From Chloranthus sessilifolius (lineage: Eukaryota; Streptophyta; Magnoliopsida; Chloranthales; Chloranthaceae): a stretch of DNA of 64,000 nt. How positions within the stretch are numbered: the stretch's first letter is position 1; every line of letters starts with the position of its first letter. This document shows, one piece after another, positions 44,941-57,900 of the stretch. The position numbers and the translations under genes are program-made. The notes under the pieces are model-generated. The model ran no database searches, was not told the DNA's origin, and was given only the letters and a program-made list of their open reading frames with translations. The stretch spans positions 5,090,001 to 5,154,000 of the forward strand of contig CM037591.1 in NCBI GenBank assembly GCA_021018995.1, read 5' to 3'.

Positions 44941-46680
44941 GGTACCTTTATTCGTACCTACAAAACCTTGAAAAGCACCAACATCTGCACATGTTGATGT
45001 AAACTAAGGCTTTTTGCGTGTAAGTTTCAAAAGAAATACCCCACTATATGGATTGAGAACACTTCTCCTCTACTCTATGTCTGAAAACCCTTGTCCTCCT
45101 AGTTCTATCCAATGATTATATCTATGATGACTGAGCCCAACCTAATATGATATTGTTCAGTTTTATTACACTAAGCTCCCAGATTTTAAAGCGCATCATA
45201 TCAGGAGGGAAAGGAATTAAATCACTTATAGCCCAAGACCAAGATGAATTTACAACCAATGTGGGACTAAAGCATCCCATTGTGTGAAAATAGAGGCAAA
45301 CCTCGAGGCCTCTACTCCTCAATATAAGATCCGGAGAGGGGTAGAGGCCTTGGAGTTATGACCATGTTTATGCTTAAAAGGATACTCTATTCCCGCCTAA
45401 TAGGATGTTTTAGTCTTACAGTGGTTGCAAACTCGTCCTGATCCTATGCTATCAGTGAGACCAATCCCTTCCTGATATGACGTGTTTTAAAATCAGAGAG
45501 CATAGTGTGGCAGAATCGGACAATATCATATTGGGTCGGGTTGGGTCATTACAGATGAGACTATTCCCTCCTAATATAACATGTTTTTAAATCGGGGAGC
45601 TTAGTATGGTAGAACCGGACAATATCATATTGGGTTGAGTCGTCATAGTATCATCTTTTCCCGACAACTCTTCGGCGAATCATATAACTCCATTCCGATG
45701 AGTCATACGACCCATTAAGTTCTTTTAAAATGAAACTCTCTTAAAACTCATTAAACCTTACAAAGAAGTGAAACCCACTTGAAGCCCTTAGAAGAAGAAA
45801 GAATAATAAAAAGAAGTGACTGCTTACCTGATAGTGGGTGTTGACCGTCAAGGGAATAATTCCAACGATGAATACCCACAGTTAGTTTTTAAAAATTGAC
45901 AGTAGATACCCACCGCCAATTTTAAACAACTGATGTGAGCACACCCATCATCGTGTACGTTGTCGCTTTCTTTTCTTCTCGCTTTCTTTTCTTCTCTTTC
46001 TCCTTCTGCTCTTTCTTGTTCTTAGAGTGTCAGGAGGGCTTCACTTCTTTCTTCTTTTTCTTAAGGTTTCAAGAGGGTTTCGTGGGTACCGTCGACATGG
46101 ACCGAAAAAAAGAAAACTTTTGCACGCACTGTTTATACCATATGATGAAAACCGAATAGTGTTTTGATTGGCAATGCTTTCATTGTAAATTGATCTAAAC
46201 AATGTTCTTGTGCTACTCATGGCACCAAATAGTGTTTTGATTGGCACACTTGTTTTTGCCCTTTCTTTCTGTTTTATCAGAAAAAAAAAAAAAAAAAAAG
46301 AGCCGATCAAAAAATTTAAAAAAAAAGAGTGCCACTGAGGCCTCCACATAGAGTTTAGAGGATGGAACTGGAATCCATATATATTATCTTACCTATATGT
46401 TCGGAAATCATTATATTTGTAGACTTGATTTAGATTTGGCATGTGTAGATCAGATTCATACTATGATTGCAAAGGAAAACTCCATACACCATTTGATTAA
46501 TTAATAGCCTAAAAGCGAGACAACACATCTACTGGGAAAACACACGGCAAAATATGAATAGAAGAGATACGTAAGGCAAGTGCAGAATATTAAACACTAA
46601 GGCAAGTGCAGAATATTAAACACTAAAATCCCGAATACGCTCAATTAGAAATAATTCCTATATTAATTATATAAAAATTG
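44941..46680. repeat. Unclassified repeats, no gene seen
   Basis: 45480-45640 contains a diverged direct repeat (GACAATATCATATTGGGT twice, about 113 bp apart, also echoed at 45138). A poly(A) run is at 46280-46298 and a short direct repeat (GGCAAGTGCAGAATATTAAACA) at 46578 and 46602. No coding signal. Confidence 0.5.
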
Positions 46681-46689
46681 TCAGGTAGC

Positions 46690-46885
46690 CTGTAGCACGT
46701 CTCGCCCCTGCCCGAAATGGGCCGGGTCTGAGCTGACATAGGTAGGTTTGAATAAAAAATAGGCCCGGCTTGGCCCGATTAATAATCAAGCTGGATATAG
46801 GCTAATTCGAAGAGGCTCAATTATAATCAACTTATTTAAGGTCCGGCTAAAACCTGGTCCGGCCCATCTCAATGAGCCCCTGGTC
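46690..46885. repeat. GGCCCGG-word repeat, decayed
   Basis: Words GGGCCGGGT, GGCCCGGCTTGGCCCG, GGTCCGGC and CCGGCCCA cluster as in 44270-44940. Probably the same class of relic. Confidence 0.4.
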
Positions 46886-46889
46886 ATTA

Positions 46890-47640
46890 CATTTGACCCT
46901 TTTGATTGGAAGAGTATTCAAGGAAGAAGCAATTAGGATTTCTGATCCAATTATCTCTATTAGCAATCAGTATTAGAAAACAGGAGGAAATAATGTCTTT
47001 GGATAATTGACTCATAGGGCATGAGGTTTAAAAAAATAATAATAATAAATTTTTATAACATTTTTGCCCTTGAAAATGATGGGTCAAACATAGGGTCGTG
47101 ATCGATGCCACATGGTGCTCAACCGATTTGTCGGACACTATACCCCTGGGTTATGCCATGTTGCACACATCCATGACCAACCCAGCCTAATAAAAACATC
47201 TCGATACGACAATATGTGAACCATCCAAATGATGAATTTTAATTTTAATATTAGACATTAAAAGTTAAAACCAAAAACAACAGTTGAAATTATAATCCAC
47301 AACCACCTATCCTTACTATATATATATATATAAAAGCACGAATGTCTTGTTTTTGTCAATTTTTGTGTTTTCATAATTTAGGAACAAAATACCCTTAAGT
47401 TGCGCTATCTACCCTCATATTCTTCTTTATGTATCCCTATATTATCTAATTTTATATAACTACACTTCTAATTTTTTATGTATCCCTATATTTTCTAATT
47501 TTCTATAACTACACTTCTCATTAAACTTGGACTCTTCAAGCTAATTAAACGAATTGAGTCCTAGAAATAAGAGACTAAGTTAAAGGAAACTTCCTTTATC
47601 TAATATTATTTAGAGTCCAAGCCTATTAGGATTCCTAACT
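46890..47640. other. No gene seen
   Basis: AT-rich with a short TA run at 47320-47332 and a duplicated TATGTATCCCTATAT block (about 47428 and 47478). Nothing else recognised. Confidence 0.5.
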
Positions 47641-47665
47641 ACAACAGCAATCTTTTAATTTTTAT

Positions 47666-47670
<5 letters not shown>

Positions 47671-47722
<52 letters not shown>

Positions 47723-47742
47723 TGTGTGTGTGTGTGTGTGTA
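47671..47742. repeat. Compound (TA)n(TG)n microsatellite
   Basis: About 24 TA units followed by about 9 TG units. Confidence 0.95.
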
Positions 47743-48529
47743 AAATCTGCTACATAACACAATTTATCGTGAATTCTAAAATAAAATTTCTTATGATTTT
47801 TTTTTAGCAACATATTGGGCTTCGAGAGTCTTTACTTTGACCCTGTGGACTAAGAATACTAAGTCTGGTGTTGGCTGGTTCTCGGGCATTTTTATCCTTG
47901 GAACTATTGATATTTTACAGTCTTTTGAAATTGATTTGTGGTTGTTTTTTCAATTTTCAAAGATTTATTTACTTGCTGATTTGATATCTCTGACTTTGTA
48001 CTATTGGTGATGAACTTCTTTCAACAATTACTGTTGCCGTCAAGATTAATTGTTATTGTTCAGTTATTACCTAATGTGGTTCATATCTGAAAAATTATTA
48101 CTGATATTAAAAAGGTGTGTTATTTATTTACCCCTTACTCAATTATTAAAGGGTTGAATCCCTTCAAGTTTACTGACAGTAGTACTATCGAGAAATGACC
48201 AAATTTGGTCGATAATATTAGATTAATTTTGGGGCGGACTTACAACTTGTGCATACCATAGTGACCGTGCATAAAAGACCGCATCATCGTTAGTACTATA
48301 AGATTTAGGATTGAGTGGTGTTTTGAGACGCTAAATTTATAATCTAAGTGAGTTTTCATCCATAGACCTGAATTCAAAGTATTGAGGGTTGCACTTCTTA
48401 AAGGACCCAAATAGCGTCAGGATTAGTCTTAGCTCATGTAATTGTAACCTCTTAGAGTTAGAGTTAGCATTAGGTAGGACCTCGGCTCATATGTAATAGT
48501 CATGATTAACATGGTTTGAGTTAAGGTTA

Positions 48530-48935
48530 GTTTGGTTCCAACCAAGGGTAGGTCTAAACATAGATGGTTGATACCATTGAGAAGTTAAAGTTAGTTTGGT
48601 TCAAACCAGTGTGACCCGACATGGAGGGTTCAAACTATTGAGTACTTAAGGTTTGTTTGGTTAAAATCAGGAGTGTGACCAGACATAGAGGGTTCAGACT
48701 ATTAAGAAATTAGGTTAGTTTCTTTCGAATCAAGGGTGTGACCTGACATGGATGGCTCAGACCATCGAGAAGTTGGGATAATCCGAACCAAGGGTATGGC
48801 ACGGCATGGAGGATTCGTACCATCCAAAAGTTAGGATTGGTTTAGTTTGAAACAAGGTGTGACCCAACATAGATGGTTCAAACGATTGAGAAGTTAGAAA
48901 TAGTTTGGCTTGAGCCAAAGGTGGGATATTATTGA
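48530..48935. repeat. Degenerate 60-66 bp minisatellite, about six to seven units
   Basis: Repeat frame: ATTGAGAAGTTA..GTTAGTTTGGTT, then AACCAAGGGTGTGACC, then GACATGGAGGGTTCA. Units begin near 48535, 48590, 48650, 48710, 48765, 48830 and 48890 and differ at many positions. Related words (GTTAGTTTGAGATGGTTCAG) run on to about 49060. Confidence 0.8.
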
Positions 48936-49479
48936 AAAGATCCGGATCTAGGGCTCATCTCAACACAGATAGTTCAGCCATGATAAGGTTAGTTTGAGAT
49001 GGTTCAGGCCTTGAGCCGGGTTCAACCCAACTCGGGTGGTTCAAGCCATGGTAGGTTAGGTTAGGTTAAGATGGTTACAAATCTAACTAGACTTCTAATT
49101 AACATGACTCAGAATCTAATCTAACTAGACAACTCCTTACTAATGATTTTTGTCAAGTCCCTATTTTCTCCAATTAAAATAGGACTGATCTAGCCTCTTC
49201 ATAATAAGATTTGAAGGTCACTCCAGTACATAAAAATAGTACACCAGCCATGAGCCCATGATGGATGTACTTAAGAGTATGATGGATGTACTTAAGAGTT
49301 AGATTGAGTAGCGGGGTTAGAGCGTTTCGAAGACTACAAAGGGGATGCTACTAACTCCCTCCCTCTTCAACTACACCTAAAAACCCTAGGCTTCTTTATA
49401 TTAGATCATGGGGATCATTTTAATGATGTACCCAATTTCTCGAGTTATATATGCTAAACTCACTTGATTGTTTTTAATC

Positions 49480-50950
49480 ATATGATAGCGACCTTTTTTC
49501 ACCCCAATATTTTACACAAGGGATCTTGAGGCCATGGGCTTAGCATCAGACGGTAAGTTTCTTATTCTTCATGACACGCATTCCAAAACGTGGCCTGAAA
49601 ATCATATTTTAGACATTTTTTCAATCTTGACAGCCCAAGATTTTCAAGTACCATTGGACGGTCATTTTTTTATTCACGTGGCACACATCCCAAAAACATG
49701 ATCTATGAGTATGATTTTTTATCACTTTTTTGGGATGTGTGCAAGATGAAAAAAAAAACTAATTGTTGTACACTCATGATCTCAAGATCCCTTGTGTGAA
49801 AGATAAGGACGAAAAACGATCTCCATCTAATTCAAAGGAGTGGAACACATCACGCTCAAAAGTGATTTTAGATTCACTTTTTTGGGTTTGTGCCACATGA
49901 AATGAATTAAAAACTGACAGTTTGATGGCACGCCAATGCTCACGAGATCATGATCATGGGTGACATCAAACAAGGTTCTCGCCTACACAAAAAACTCATT
50001 GGTTGGGTTGAATTGGACGATGGAGATCGGTTTTCATCCCAATTTTTCATAAGATTGAGAGATCATGGGCATACCATAAAAATAATCAATTTTTTATTCC
50101 ATTTGACACGGATCCCAAAAAGTAACTCAAAAATCATGTGGGACTCATCGCACTCAAACGTGATTTTATATTCACTTTTTGGGATTTGTGCCACATGAAA
50201 TGAAAAGCTGATGGTGTAATGGCACGATCAAGCGGGTGAAAGATTTAGATGAAAATTGATCTCCATCATCTGATTCAACCGAGTCAATGAGTTTTTTTAT
50301 GTAGGCACTCTCAGTAATTGGGTAGGCGCGAATAGGGCTACTCAACACAAATTTACATTGAGGGCCTATAACTTGCACAGGAGATTGGTAAGATTAGTGT
50401 CGTGACACATAGTTTAGAGAGAAATATGGCATTTTTGGGACTTGTAACACATTGAACGCCATCTAAGCAATCTGAAGGCCATGGTGTAAAGATCTTTGAT
50501 GCCAAAGATTGCCACAAAACATGATCTCTATAATCTGATTCAACACATTCAAAGCCGATATGATGGTACACCATTGATGTCAAGATTGATTGTGTGAAAG
50601 ATTGGTGTGAAAAATAATCTGCATCATCCGATCTCAATCTGTCAATGGGTTTCTCTATATTTAGGACGTAAGGGCCATTTTTTGAGGATTTGTAACACAT
50701 GGAACAAAAATTGACCGTCTGATAGGTGCGCCATGATCTCCCTATCCAATTTGTGGAAGATCGGGGTGAAAGACGATCTCCATCAAATGATCTGAAGTAG
50801 TCAATGATTTTCAAGGGGTCTGAGATGTAGGCGCTTTCAGAGAATGCATGCGGATAAAAAGAGGTACCCTTGGTCCAATCTTTAAGTAGGTCTATTACCA
50901 AGTCCATTTTTGCAGTTGCACATTCCCGCTTATCTATTCTCAATTTCCTG
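49480..50950. repeat. Mutator-like TIR-type repeat cluster
   Basis: Several inverted and direct copies of the arm also found in 8521-9117: CTCAAGATCCCTTGTGTGAA, AACGATCTCCATC, GACGGTCA..TTTTTATTC, TTTTTGGGATTTGTGCCACATG. A long minus-strand ORF across 50353-50943 is an in-frame passage through these repeats, not a gene. No clean ends or 9-bp duplication identified. Confidence 0.6.
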
Positions 50951-50999
50951 ATTGGGATAGCCGACTTTCGTACTTTGAATGGTTTAGATTTTTAAAGCC

Positions 51000-51150
51000 C
51001 ACTGCCTGATCCAAATTCAGCCCAACTAATAATGAGTTAAGTTAGAACTAAAACTAATTTCAAATTAGGCCTATTACTCCATATCTCCAGTCCAAATCAA
51101 GCAGGCCGGGTAGCAGGCCTGGTCAACTTAGCCTATTAACACTCATACAG
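51000..51150. repeat. GCAGGCC-word repeat, decayed
   Basis: CAAGCAGGCCGGGTAGCAGG and AATTAGGCCTATTAC words resemble the 44.3 and 46.7 kb relics. Weak. Confidence 0.3.
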
Positions 51151-51689
51151 AGAGCTAGATTCTATGTTCAAATGGCAGGGAACTTAATAAATAAAACATG
51201 ATATTATGACTAGACCAAGCAATTTTAACACCTACTTTTTTATTTTTTTCAATAACAATTTTTTGTTTTATCAAAAGAAAAATATATATTTTACTAATAA
51301 AAAAATAAACGTACACACTTTACTGATAAAGGAAAATAACAAAATATATATTAAAAGAGTACCTTTAAATTCACCCACCGAATCGTTGAGCTCATCCTCG
51401 GTGAAAGCCTATTCAGTGCTTTAAATCGGATGATGAAGATCAATTTTTTTCTTAATCTTTCACACACTGGATATCGATATTCAAAGAATACCTTTAGAAG
51501 TTTTTGGAATAGATGTTATTACCAATAGGTTGCCCGGTACTTCAATTTTTTACCAATGATTTTGATTATAACATTTACTTCCATCTACTCAAAGATGATG
51601 ATGATGGTGATAATATGTATAATCACGATAGATGACAATAAATCAAAGTCAAACAACATGAAAATAGAATCACCATGTTGCTATAAGAA

Positions 51690-52060
51690 TACATGATATT
51701 CTGTAAGTCCCTTAAGACCTCTTGAAAACCATTGATTGCATCTGATTAGATAATGGAGGTCACGTTTCACCTAGATCTTCAACACAATAGATCCTAAGAT
51801 CATGGCACACCTATCGGATGGCAGTTTTTTATTCCACGTTTGAGCGTGACGTGCGTCATAAGATTCAAGGGCCATTTTTTGGGGATCTATGACTCATGTA
51901 ATCAAATACTGACCGTCTGATAGGTGCTCCATAATCTCAAGATCTTTTTTGTGAAATAGGACCTACATCATTTGATTATAAGCAATCAATGGCTTTCAAG
52001 TATCCCTGGACGTGGGCGCTTTCACTAAACAGGTGGGCTCGAACAGAGTTACCCATTGAT
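51690..52060. repeat. Mutator-like TIR-type repeat
   Basis: Words CCTAAGATCATGGCACACCT, GACCGTCTGATAGGTGC, CCATAATCTCAAGATC and GTGGGCGCTTTCACTAAACA match the clusters at 50.6-50.9 and 63.4-63.7 kb. Confidence 0.55.
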
Positions 52061-52317
52061 GGTGCGTTTAAATGACGGTTAGGAGCGTTAGTAAATTTGA
52101 GCAACTAAAACTCTCTCTTATAAGCGGGGGTAGAGTTGCTCTCCGATTCGAACTCTCTCTTATAAATGGTGAAAGCAAGAGAAATAAACCCTTTATTTCT
52201 TATAATAAACATAAAAACGAGAGAAATAAACTCTATTATTTTAACTACTTCACCTTCTTCTTTACCTTTTCAATCGTTAAGACGTTAAGCTCTGTTGGAG
52301 ATTCTTAGTTTTTCAAC

Positions 52318-52472
52318 AATGGCTGGTTTCCGATCAACTCTTCGACAGGTTGTTGCTTGTGGATTTGTGTCTTTCAGTGTCTGATTGCTCCTTATATGTG
52401 GACTTGATGTATACAACAATAAGGGGTCGATCATAGATTATTTATTGGTTTTATTTTTCTGAATATTTTTTG
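52318..52472 (+). pseudogene. Copy A of the small membrane ORF, broken
   Basis: It begins MAGFRSTLRQVVACGFVSFS, then a stop (TGA at about 52381) where copy B continues. The B sequence encoding the second hydrophobic helix is deleted here. It is therefore the decayed member of the pair. Confidence 0.55.
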
Positions 52473-52484
52473 ATGGAGTATTTC

Positions 52485-52485
<1 letters not shown>

Positions 52486-52524
<39 letters not shown>
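52486..52524. repeat. (TA)n microsatellite
   Basis: About 19 TA units. Confidence 0.95.
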
Positions 52525-52525
<1 letters not shown>

Positions 52526-52526
<1 letters not shown>

Positions 52527-53195
52527 AAAAGGCCTCCGTCCTCCATGTGGACCAATGAAACCCGTCCTCCTCCGTCCTCCCACACTGTCCTCTAAGCTTC
52601 CACATGGAGCTCCACATGGCAGCCAATATATTGTTTCGATGCCACGTGGAGCTCGGGTACATTGCTTAGATCATCTTTGAAAAAAAAAAAATGAAAACTC
52701 ATCTACACCGTGTGTTTTTTGAATCGTGAAATGTGGACCAATGAAACCCGTCAAACTTTGACTTACAGGTTTAAAATTTTTTTTTCAATTTTTTTTTTAA
52801 ATATTGATCTATACCGTCCACTTGTGCTCCACATGACACCCAAACAGTATTTTGGGTGTCACGTGGAGATCGGGGAAAAACCCAATTGACAGCGAGACAT
52901 CAAATTGATGGCACAGAGCACGCAATTGCTTAGGTTATATTTTTGAAAAAAAATTCAATTTGAGCCTTGAACTCTGAAACATTAAAATAGTCAAACTTTG
53001 ATGTAAGCTTTAAAAATAAATCTATTTAAATTTTATTTTTTTTTATAAATTGATATAACCCATTCCCATTACTCCATGTGGCACTCAAAATACTATGCGG
53101 CACCAAAACAGTGTTTGAGTGCCACATGGAGCTCCACAACATCTTGGACAATGTTTGAGTGTCCTCCCATAGAGGACGAAACTGGCTCCATAGGG
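52526..53195. mobile_element. Non-autonomous DNA transposon, GTCCTCC-terminus family
   Basis: Left end AGGAAAAGGCCTCCGTCCTC is the inverse of the right end at 7679-7698. The right end is CATAGAGGACGAAACTGGCT. Internal CCACATGGAGCTCCACATGG and CACGTGGAGCTC palindromic words. It follows a (TA)n run (52486-52524). Lies inside duplication copy A. Confidence 0.6.
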
Positions 53196-53760
53196 ACTCA
53201 TTTTTCTTGGGGTTTCAAGTTCTCCTAGGGACTCATTCCCAAAATAGGACAATCTGTGGGTTTCAAAATCAACCGTTTGATTAAAGATTTCAGTCTTATG
53301 GGGTTTTTGGGCCTACCAACTAATCCGTTTTAACAAATTTTTCTATTGGTTATGAAGCAAATATGATTTATTGTTTCGGGTGGAATGGAATAATTTCAAG
53401 TTATCGGCCGATAATTTGCAGTCTCATCTAAATGCCCGATATATTCATCATATCGTTTCAGTCATGCCCGAAACAAATTATCGGCCGAAATTTTGAACCA
53501 TGCTTGCAACTGTTGCACATTCTCTCCATGAATAGGCTTGGAATGGATTACCTGCTGGCAACTTTGAATTTAGGTCTGAACCTAAATTTATAATGAAATT
53601 CTCTTTCAAGGATTGCATTGTAGCAGAGAAAAATCGGGAGTTCTAGTTGAGGGTGATTTGGTATTCTCTATCATTAGTAGCTATATTGTTGGGATCTTTC
53701 CTATTGAAAGTAGAACTTTTTTTTAGATCCATGAGTCCACCAAGTTTTGTTGGTCATTAG

Positions 53761-53993
53761 CAAGGTGTCAAACTCGGTTTCGGTATCGGGTATCGATCCG
53801 ATACACATCTGCTGATAGCGATCCGTATCAGCCTTTTTTTCTTTTTGTTTTTTGTTTTAATAGAGGTATTGGCCGATACTGTATCGGCACTGATACTGAT
53901 ACTCGAGTTGGATACTGATACGTATCGGTGCCGATACGTGTCAGTTTGCCGAAAAACCGATACGTTTGGTATCCGCCAATTTTTTATACCATT
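53761..53993. mobile_element. hAT-like MITE with GTATCGG array (233 bp)
   Basis: A perfect 8-bp target duplication GTCATTAG (53753-53760 and 53994-54001). The left end CAAGGTGTCAAACTCGG pairs with the inverse of the right end, AATGGTATAAAA. The interior is almost wholly GTATCGG/CCGATAC words. It lies in the part of copy A missing from copy B. Confidence 0.8.
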
Positions 53994-54579
53994 GTCATTA
54001 GATTAGGTTCTTTGAGAGGATAATGCCCCTAGATAGCTTTGTAATTTTTTTTCTTTTTTAATGAAACCTAGCATAACTTTTATATATATTTTTCTTTTTT
54101 AATGAAACCTAGCATAACTTTTATATATATATATATATATAATTTCTCTAGAGGACAAGAGCTATATTAAGGTTTCTCTAGCAAGCTCCCTATGGGGAAT
54201 CCAGATCCGAGCCTTGGGACCGTCATATAAATCGAAAAAGGAATCTAAAGAAGTGGATTCAGAAGTGGGTCTTTAAAGAAACGGGATTTAAGGATTTGAA
54301 TTCAACTTGACGAAGACGAGCGCATGGAGAAAAAGAAAAGAGAAGAAGCTAAAAAAAAATGAAAAAAAGAGCACAGAAAAGGCTGTGTGCAATCTCTCGC
54401 GCACGAGAGCTCCAAACTCATGTCCGCGAGATTGAACATAGTGGGATATCACGACTGCGATATCTCCCGCGCACGAGGCTAAATCTCGCATGCAGAGTTG
54501 GGGCAATCTTATAATTTTAAGAGTTAATGAATGATAATGTTGGATGTCCTTGGATTCTCAATGAAACTATTCCAATGGC

Positions 54580-54955
54580 AACCTTTTTAAAGTGCCTCAG
54601 ATGGTGACTCTACTTTAGTTCCTGGATGGATATCATTTCCCAAATTACCATTCTTTTGCTATGAGGAAATCAATCTCTAATCTATGGCAGGTCTCATCGG
54701 TGAAGTCGTAACATTCGATAATGCTACAAAACATGTCACCAAATTCAACGAAACTCGAGTATGTGTTTTGATCTATCTTGAAAAATATGTCCCATACTGA
54801 GTCTGGATCGGTGTTGGAAACACCAGAATCTGGCCAAAGATTTACTACAGGGCCCCACTATATGTATATATAATTCTCTTATGTTTCCGTGATTCCATTG
54901 CCTGTTGTCATTGCTCTATCTTTAAATTCTTGATTTTTATGGATTTTTTTACTTC
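54580..54955 (+). pseudogene. LINE ORF1-like (DUF4283/zinc-knuckle type) relic, copy A
   Basis: Homologous to 61155-61540. It encodes MAGLIGEVVTFDNAT and ETRVCVLIYLEKYVPY then a stop, then VWIGVGNTRIW. The pattern GEV..FD.AT...ARVCV.I.L...VP..VWIG fits the RNA-binding N-terminal protein of plant LINEs. A stop at about 54800 (TGA in TACTGAGTC) and no zinc knuckle. Confidence 0.5.
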
Positions 54956-57900
54956 CCTGGGTCTCATTGCAAGGACTCACCTTAAGTCCCATTGAAGGTC
55001 AAATCTTCATTAGATTCTTGCACCAAGAGTTGGAAATGTTTAGCATGTAGCCATTGAGCACTACTATTTGTGATATGTTTTCCTCTATAGAGTAGGAGTT
55101 CCTTCTTGGCATTTCAATTCCTCTCTCTAGGACTTTTTAAGCGAGTACAAATACAAGTGACCTTTAACTACACCTTCTAAATCAACATGCATAGATGTAA
55201 TAAATGACTGCAATGTTTATTTCACTGCAGCATCTTAAATTTTCTGATATTATGTATTCATTGCAAACCATTATAGAATACCAAGTAAACAACCAATCCC
55301 ACCCAAATTTCTTGTTTGTTTATTTGAAATAAAACAAATAAACAGGCTTCTTGTTTTTGTTTTTCGATACAAACTTCTACATTCCAAAAGCTTTTGATAC
55401 AAATAGAGATTATTTCCAAACCAAGGCATATAAAATTCGGTGTCCTTTTTTTCCCCGTATTTTTGGAGAGAAACATCCATGATGATGAGACCACATTTTG
55501 ATGCCCTAGGAATTGTTTGTCCTATCCATGGTGCCCTGAAAAATCTGGGCACTTTTTTCTTTTTGTCCCCACTGTCAAAATTGACTGTTTCCATGACACC
55601 ACCCTATTGAAGCCAACCTAAAATACCCTATTTGTTAGTTCTGAACAGCTCCAAACAAAGTCACCCAACATAAATTTAAGTTGAAAGAACAAATAATTGT
55701 GGATACCAGCTTCTTCTTCTACTTCTACCATGACCCTCCTCCTAACATTCCATTCCAATACCCGGATGAATTCCCTTGTCCTCTATTTTGCTCAAATTCA
55801 TTGCTTGAAATCTGTCTCAAATCCTCAAAAGGAAACAACAGTCTCCCCCCACCACCCTCCTGAACTCCTTCCATATTCCCATACCCACCACTACGCCCAT
55901 CCAAAGCTAAATTAAGGATTGGTTTGATATTATGAAAAACAAGCCCTGGTGGGTAAACAGCTTAACCAAGGCCAACAAACGCTTGGTATTTATTGGATTT
56001 GGGCTTGAATGATGTCTGCAGAATCAACTTGTAGAGGATTCAATAGCTAAAATGCGCTTTATAACTTCAACAACCTTATGATGCCTATGAGAAGAGTGAA
56101 ACCAAATAATTTATAATCAACAATATTAAGATGCTTCACATAATGACCTTAATATTGGTAGCTACACATCCCTGCCTATAACAATATGACTGTTTGACTG
56201 CATAATACAGCTGTTAACCAGACTGGTTTCAAAAGTATGACTGAGGAAACAGTGTGAATGAATAGGTTTTATTGACTTCTCAAGTAAAAAAGAAGCAGTT
56301 TGGGTTTGAGAGATTCTGGTTTATAAAATCTGTTAACCTACAAAGTTATTCCAAATGTGTGTATTCGAAAAGGCGTGAACTTCTGATAACATAAGATGGT
56401 GCAAGGGTATCAACAGTCCGGGTCAGCCCTAGAAGAAAATCACAAGCAAGGAGTTTGAAGTATTGTGATCTTCAATTCATATTGGATAATACATGAAAGG
56501 TTGAGACTGTTGGGATTTGATTTAAATGTCCCATTGCAAAGAGTTTTGTAATAATTGGATTTAAAACCATCCAAAGACGAAAATTTTGTGGATGAGAGAT
56601 GGGTGGAATCATGAACTCTTGGGAAAATGACTCTTCTCTAAGTCATAAATAGAGAGCTCTAGAAATTTAGTTGTCATCGAACACTAAAAAAGAAAAATGG
56701 CCTTTGAATATTTTGATTATAGGGTTTGGCTCAACTGTCATTTTCCTTTAAGAGAGGGAGAACAACTAATCCTAGAAATTGATGGTGGGGTGCACCAGTA
56801 ACTGATAAAAGTAAAAAGTTTCATGGAAGAAAATCAAACTACTTGTATAATCTCAAGCTTGATGTCAACAAAATTAAAAACAACTATGACAAAGAATAAA
56901 CAATCCCAAACCTCAATTATCAAGCAACCACTACAATTCCATAATTCAAATAGAACAATAATTGCCCAGAAAAAAATATAAAAAAAAAAAAGGCAGCAAA
57001 CCCAAATCTCAATTATCAAATAAACCACTGAAACACCATATGATGAAAAACTTAAACCCATCAAGAACTGATGAAAGCTCAACCAAAATCACCTAGAAAA
57101 AGTAAACAGAACCACTGAGAAATCAAAAAGGAAAAAACTTTAAAAAATCAAATACAAAGAAAGTAGTATGAAATCTCAATTACCAAAAAAAATGACAACA
57201 TTAAATTTATAACACTAAAAAGTAAAAGCCCACCAAATGAATAAAAAATAACCCAATCCTTTACTCATAACTGAAAAAAAAACTTTATCAAAAACGAAAA
57301 CCCACTTGAATTGATCATCAGAAAACACCCCCAACCAAGTACCACATCAACCTTCTTGAAACAATAAACTAGTGGGCTATGCAACAACACCAATCCAATA
57401 AACACAAAAATCCAAGCTGAGAATGTTCTCTTCAGCTTCTTCAAAATCAGCACCCTCAAAACTACCCTTTCAGCTCACCCAAATAATGCATTGGAATCCA
57501 TTTTAAAATTAGAAAAAACATATCTATTATTCAAAAATCTCAATATACACTCAGATGGGTTTCTATTGTTTTTTTCATCTTCCTTATATTTTCATTCTTT
57601 TGTTTATAAAGAGTAGAAAAGGTTGTGAGAAAACATAGCAGCCATTAAATTATGTTTGATCAAGCTTGAAATTATGTTTGATTGAAAGAATGTCTTATAG
57701 TGCAAGTTGATAGATGTGACTATCATTTTTCTGTTGTGTTGATTGAGCTTCAATCACGCACCCAAACGAGTCACCTATTATACATGAGCTCAGCCTAGAA
57801 CTCAATGGGCCATTTCTAGTGACCGTTTTTTATTTAAATGGCCTCTTGGATAATTTAAGAATCCAAGTAATAAAGCTACCATTTAAGTGTCAAACACAAT

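Larger units (their letters stand above)
52056..54955. repeat. Segmental duplication, copy A
   Basis: Direct copy of 59306-61540. Matching blocks in order: AAATGACGGTTAGGAGC, CTACTTCACCTTCTTCTTTA, ATGGCTGGTTTCCGATCAAC, GGGGAAAAACCCAATTG, ACTTTGATGTAAGC, CATAGAGGACGAAA, TTTTTCTTGGGGTTTCAAGT, AGTGCCTCAGATGGTGACTC and a nearly identical last 300 bp. Copy A has about 1.15 kb (53415-54573) absent from B; B has a solo LTR absent from A. Confidence 0.88.

Noticed and set aside
48530-48935. CRISPR-like array
   Set aside because: Direct tandem units with no unique spacers, in plant DNA; a minisatellite.
50353-50943. 196-codon minus-strand ORF
   Set aside because: It runs through stacked Mutator-like TIR repeats and its translation repeats the same DGD..S..S pattern; no domain and no start context.
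57265-57459. Minus-strand ORF with a signal-like hydrophobic start
   Set aside because: AT-rich and low-complexity, no following exon or domain found; could be a real first exon, but the sequence alone does not support it.
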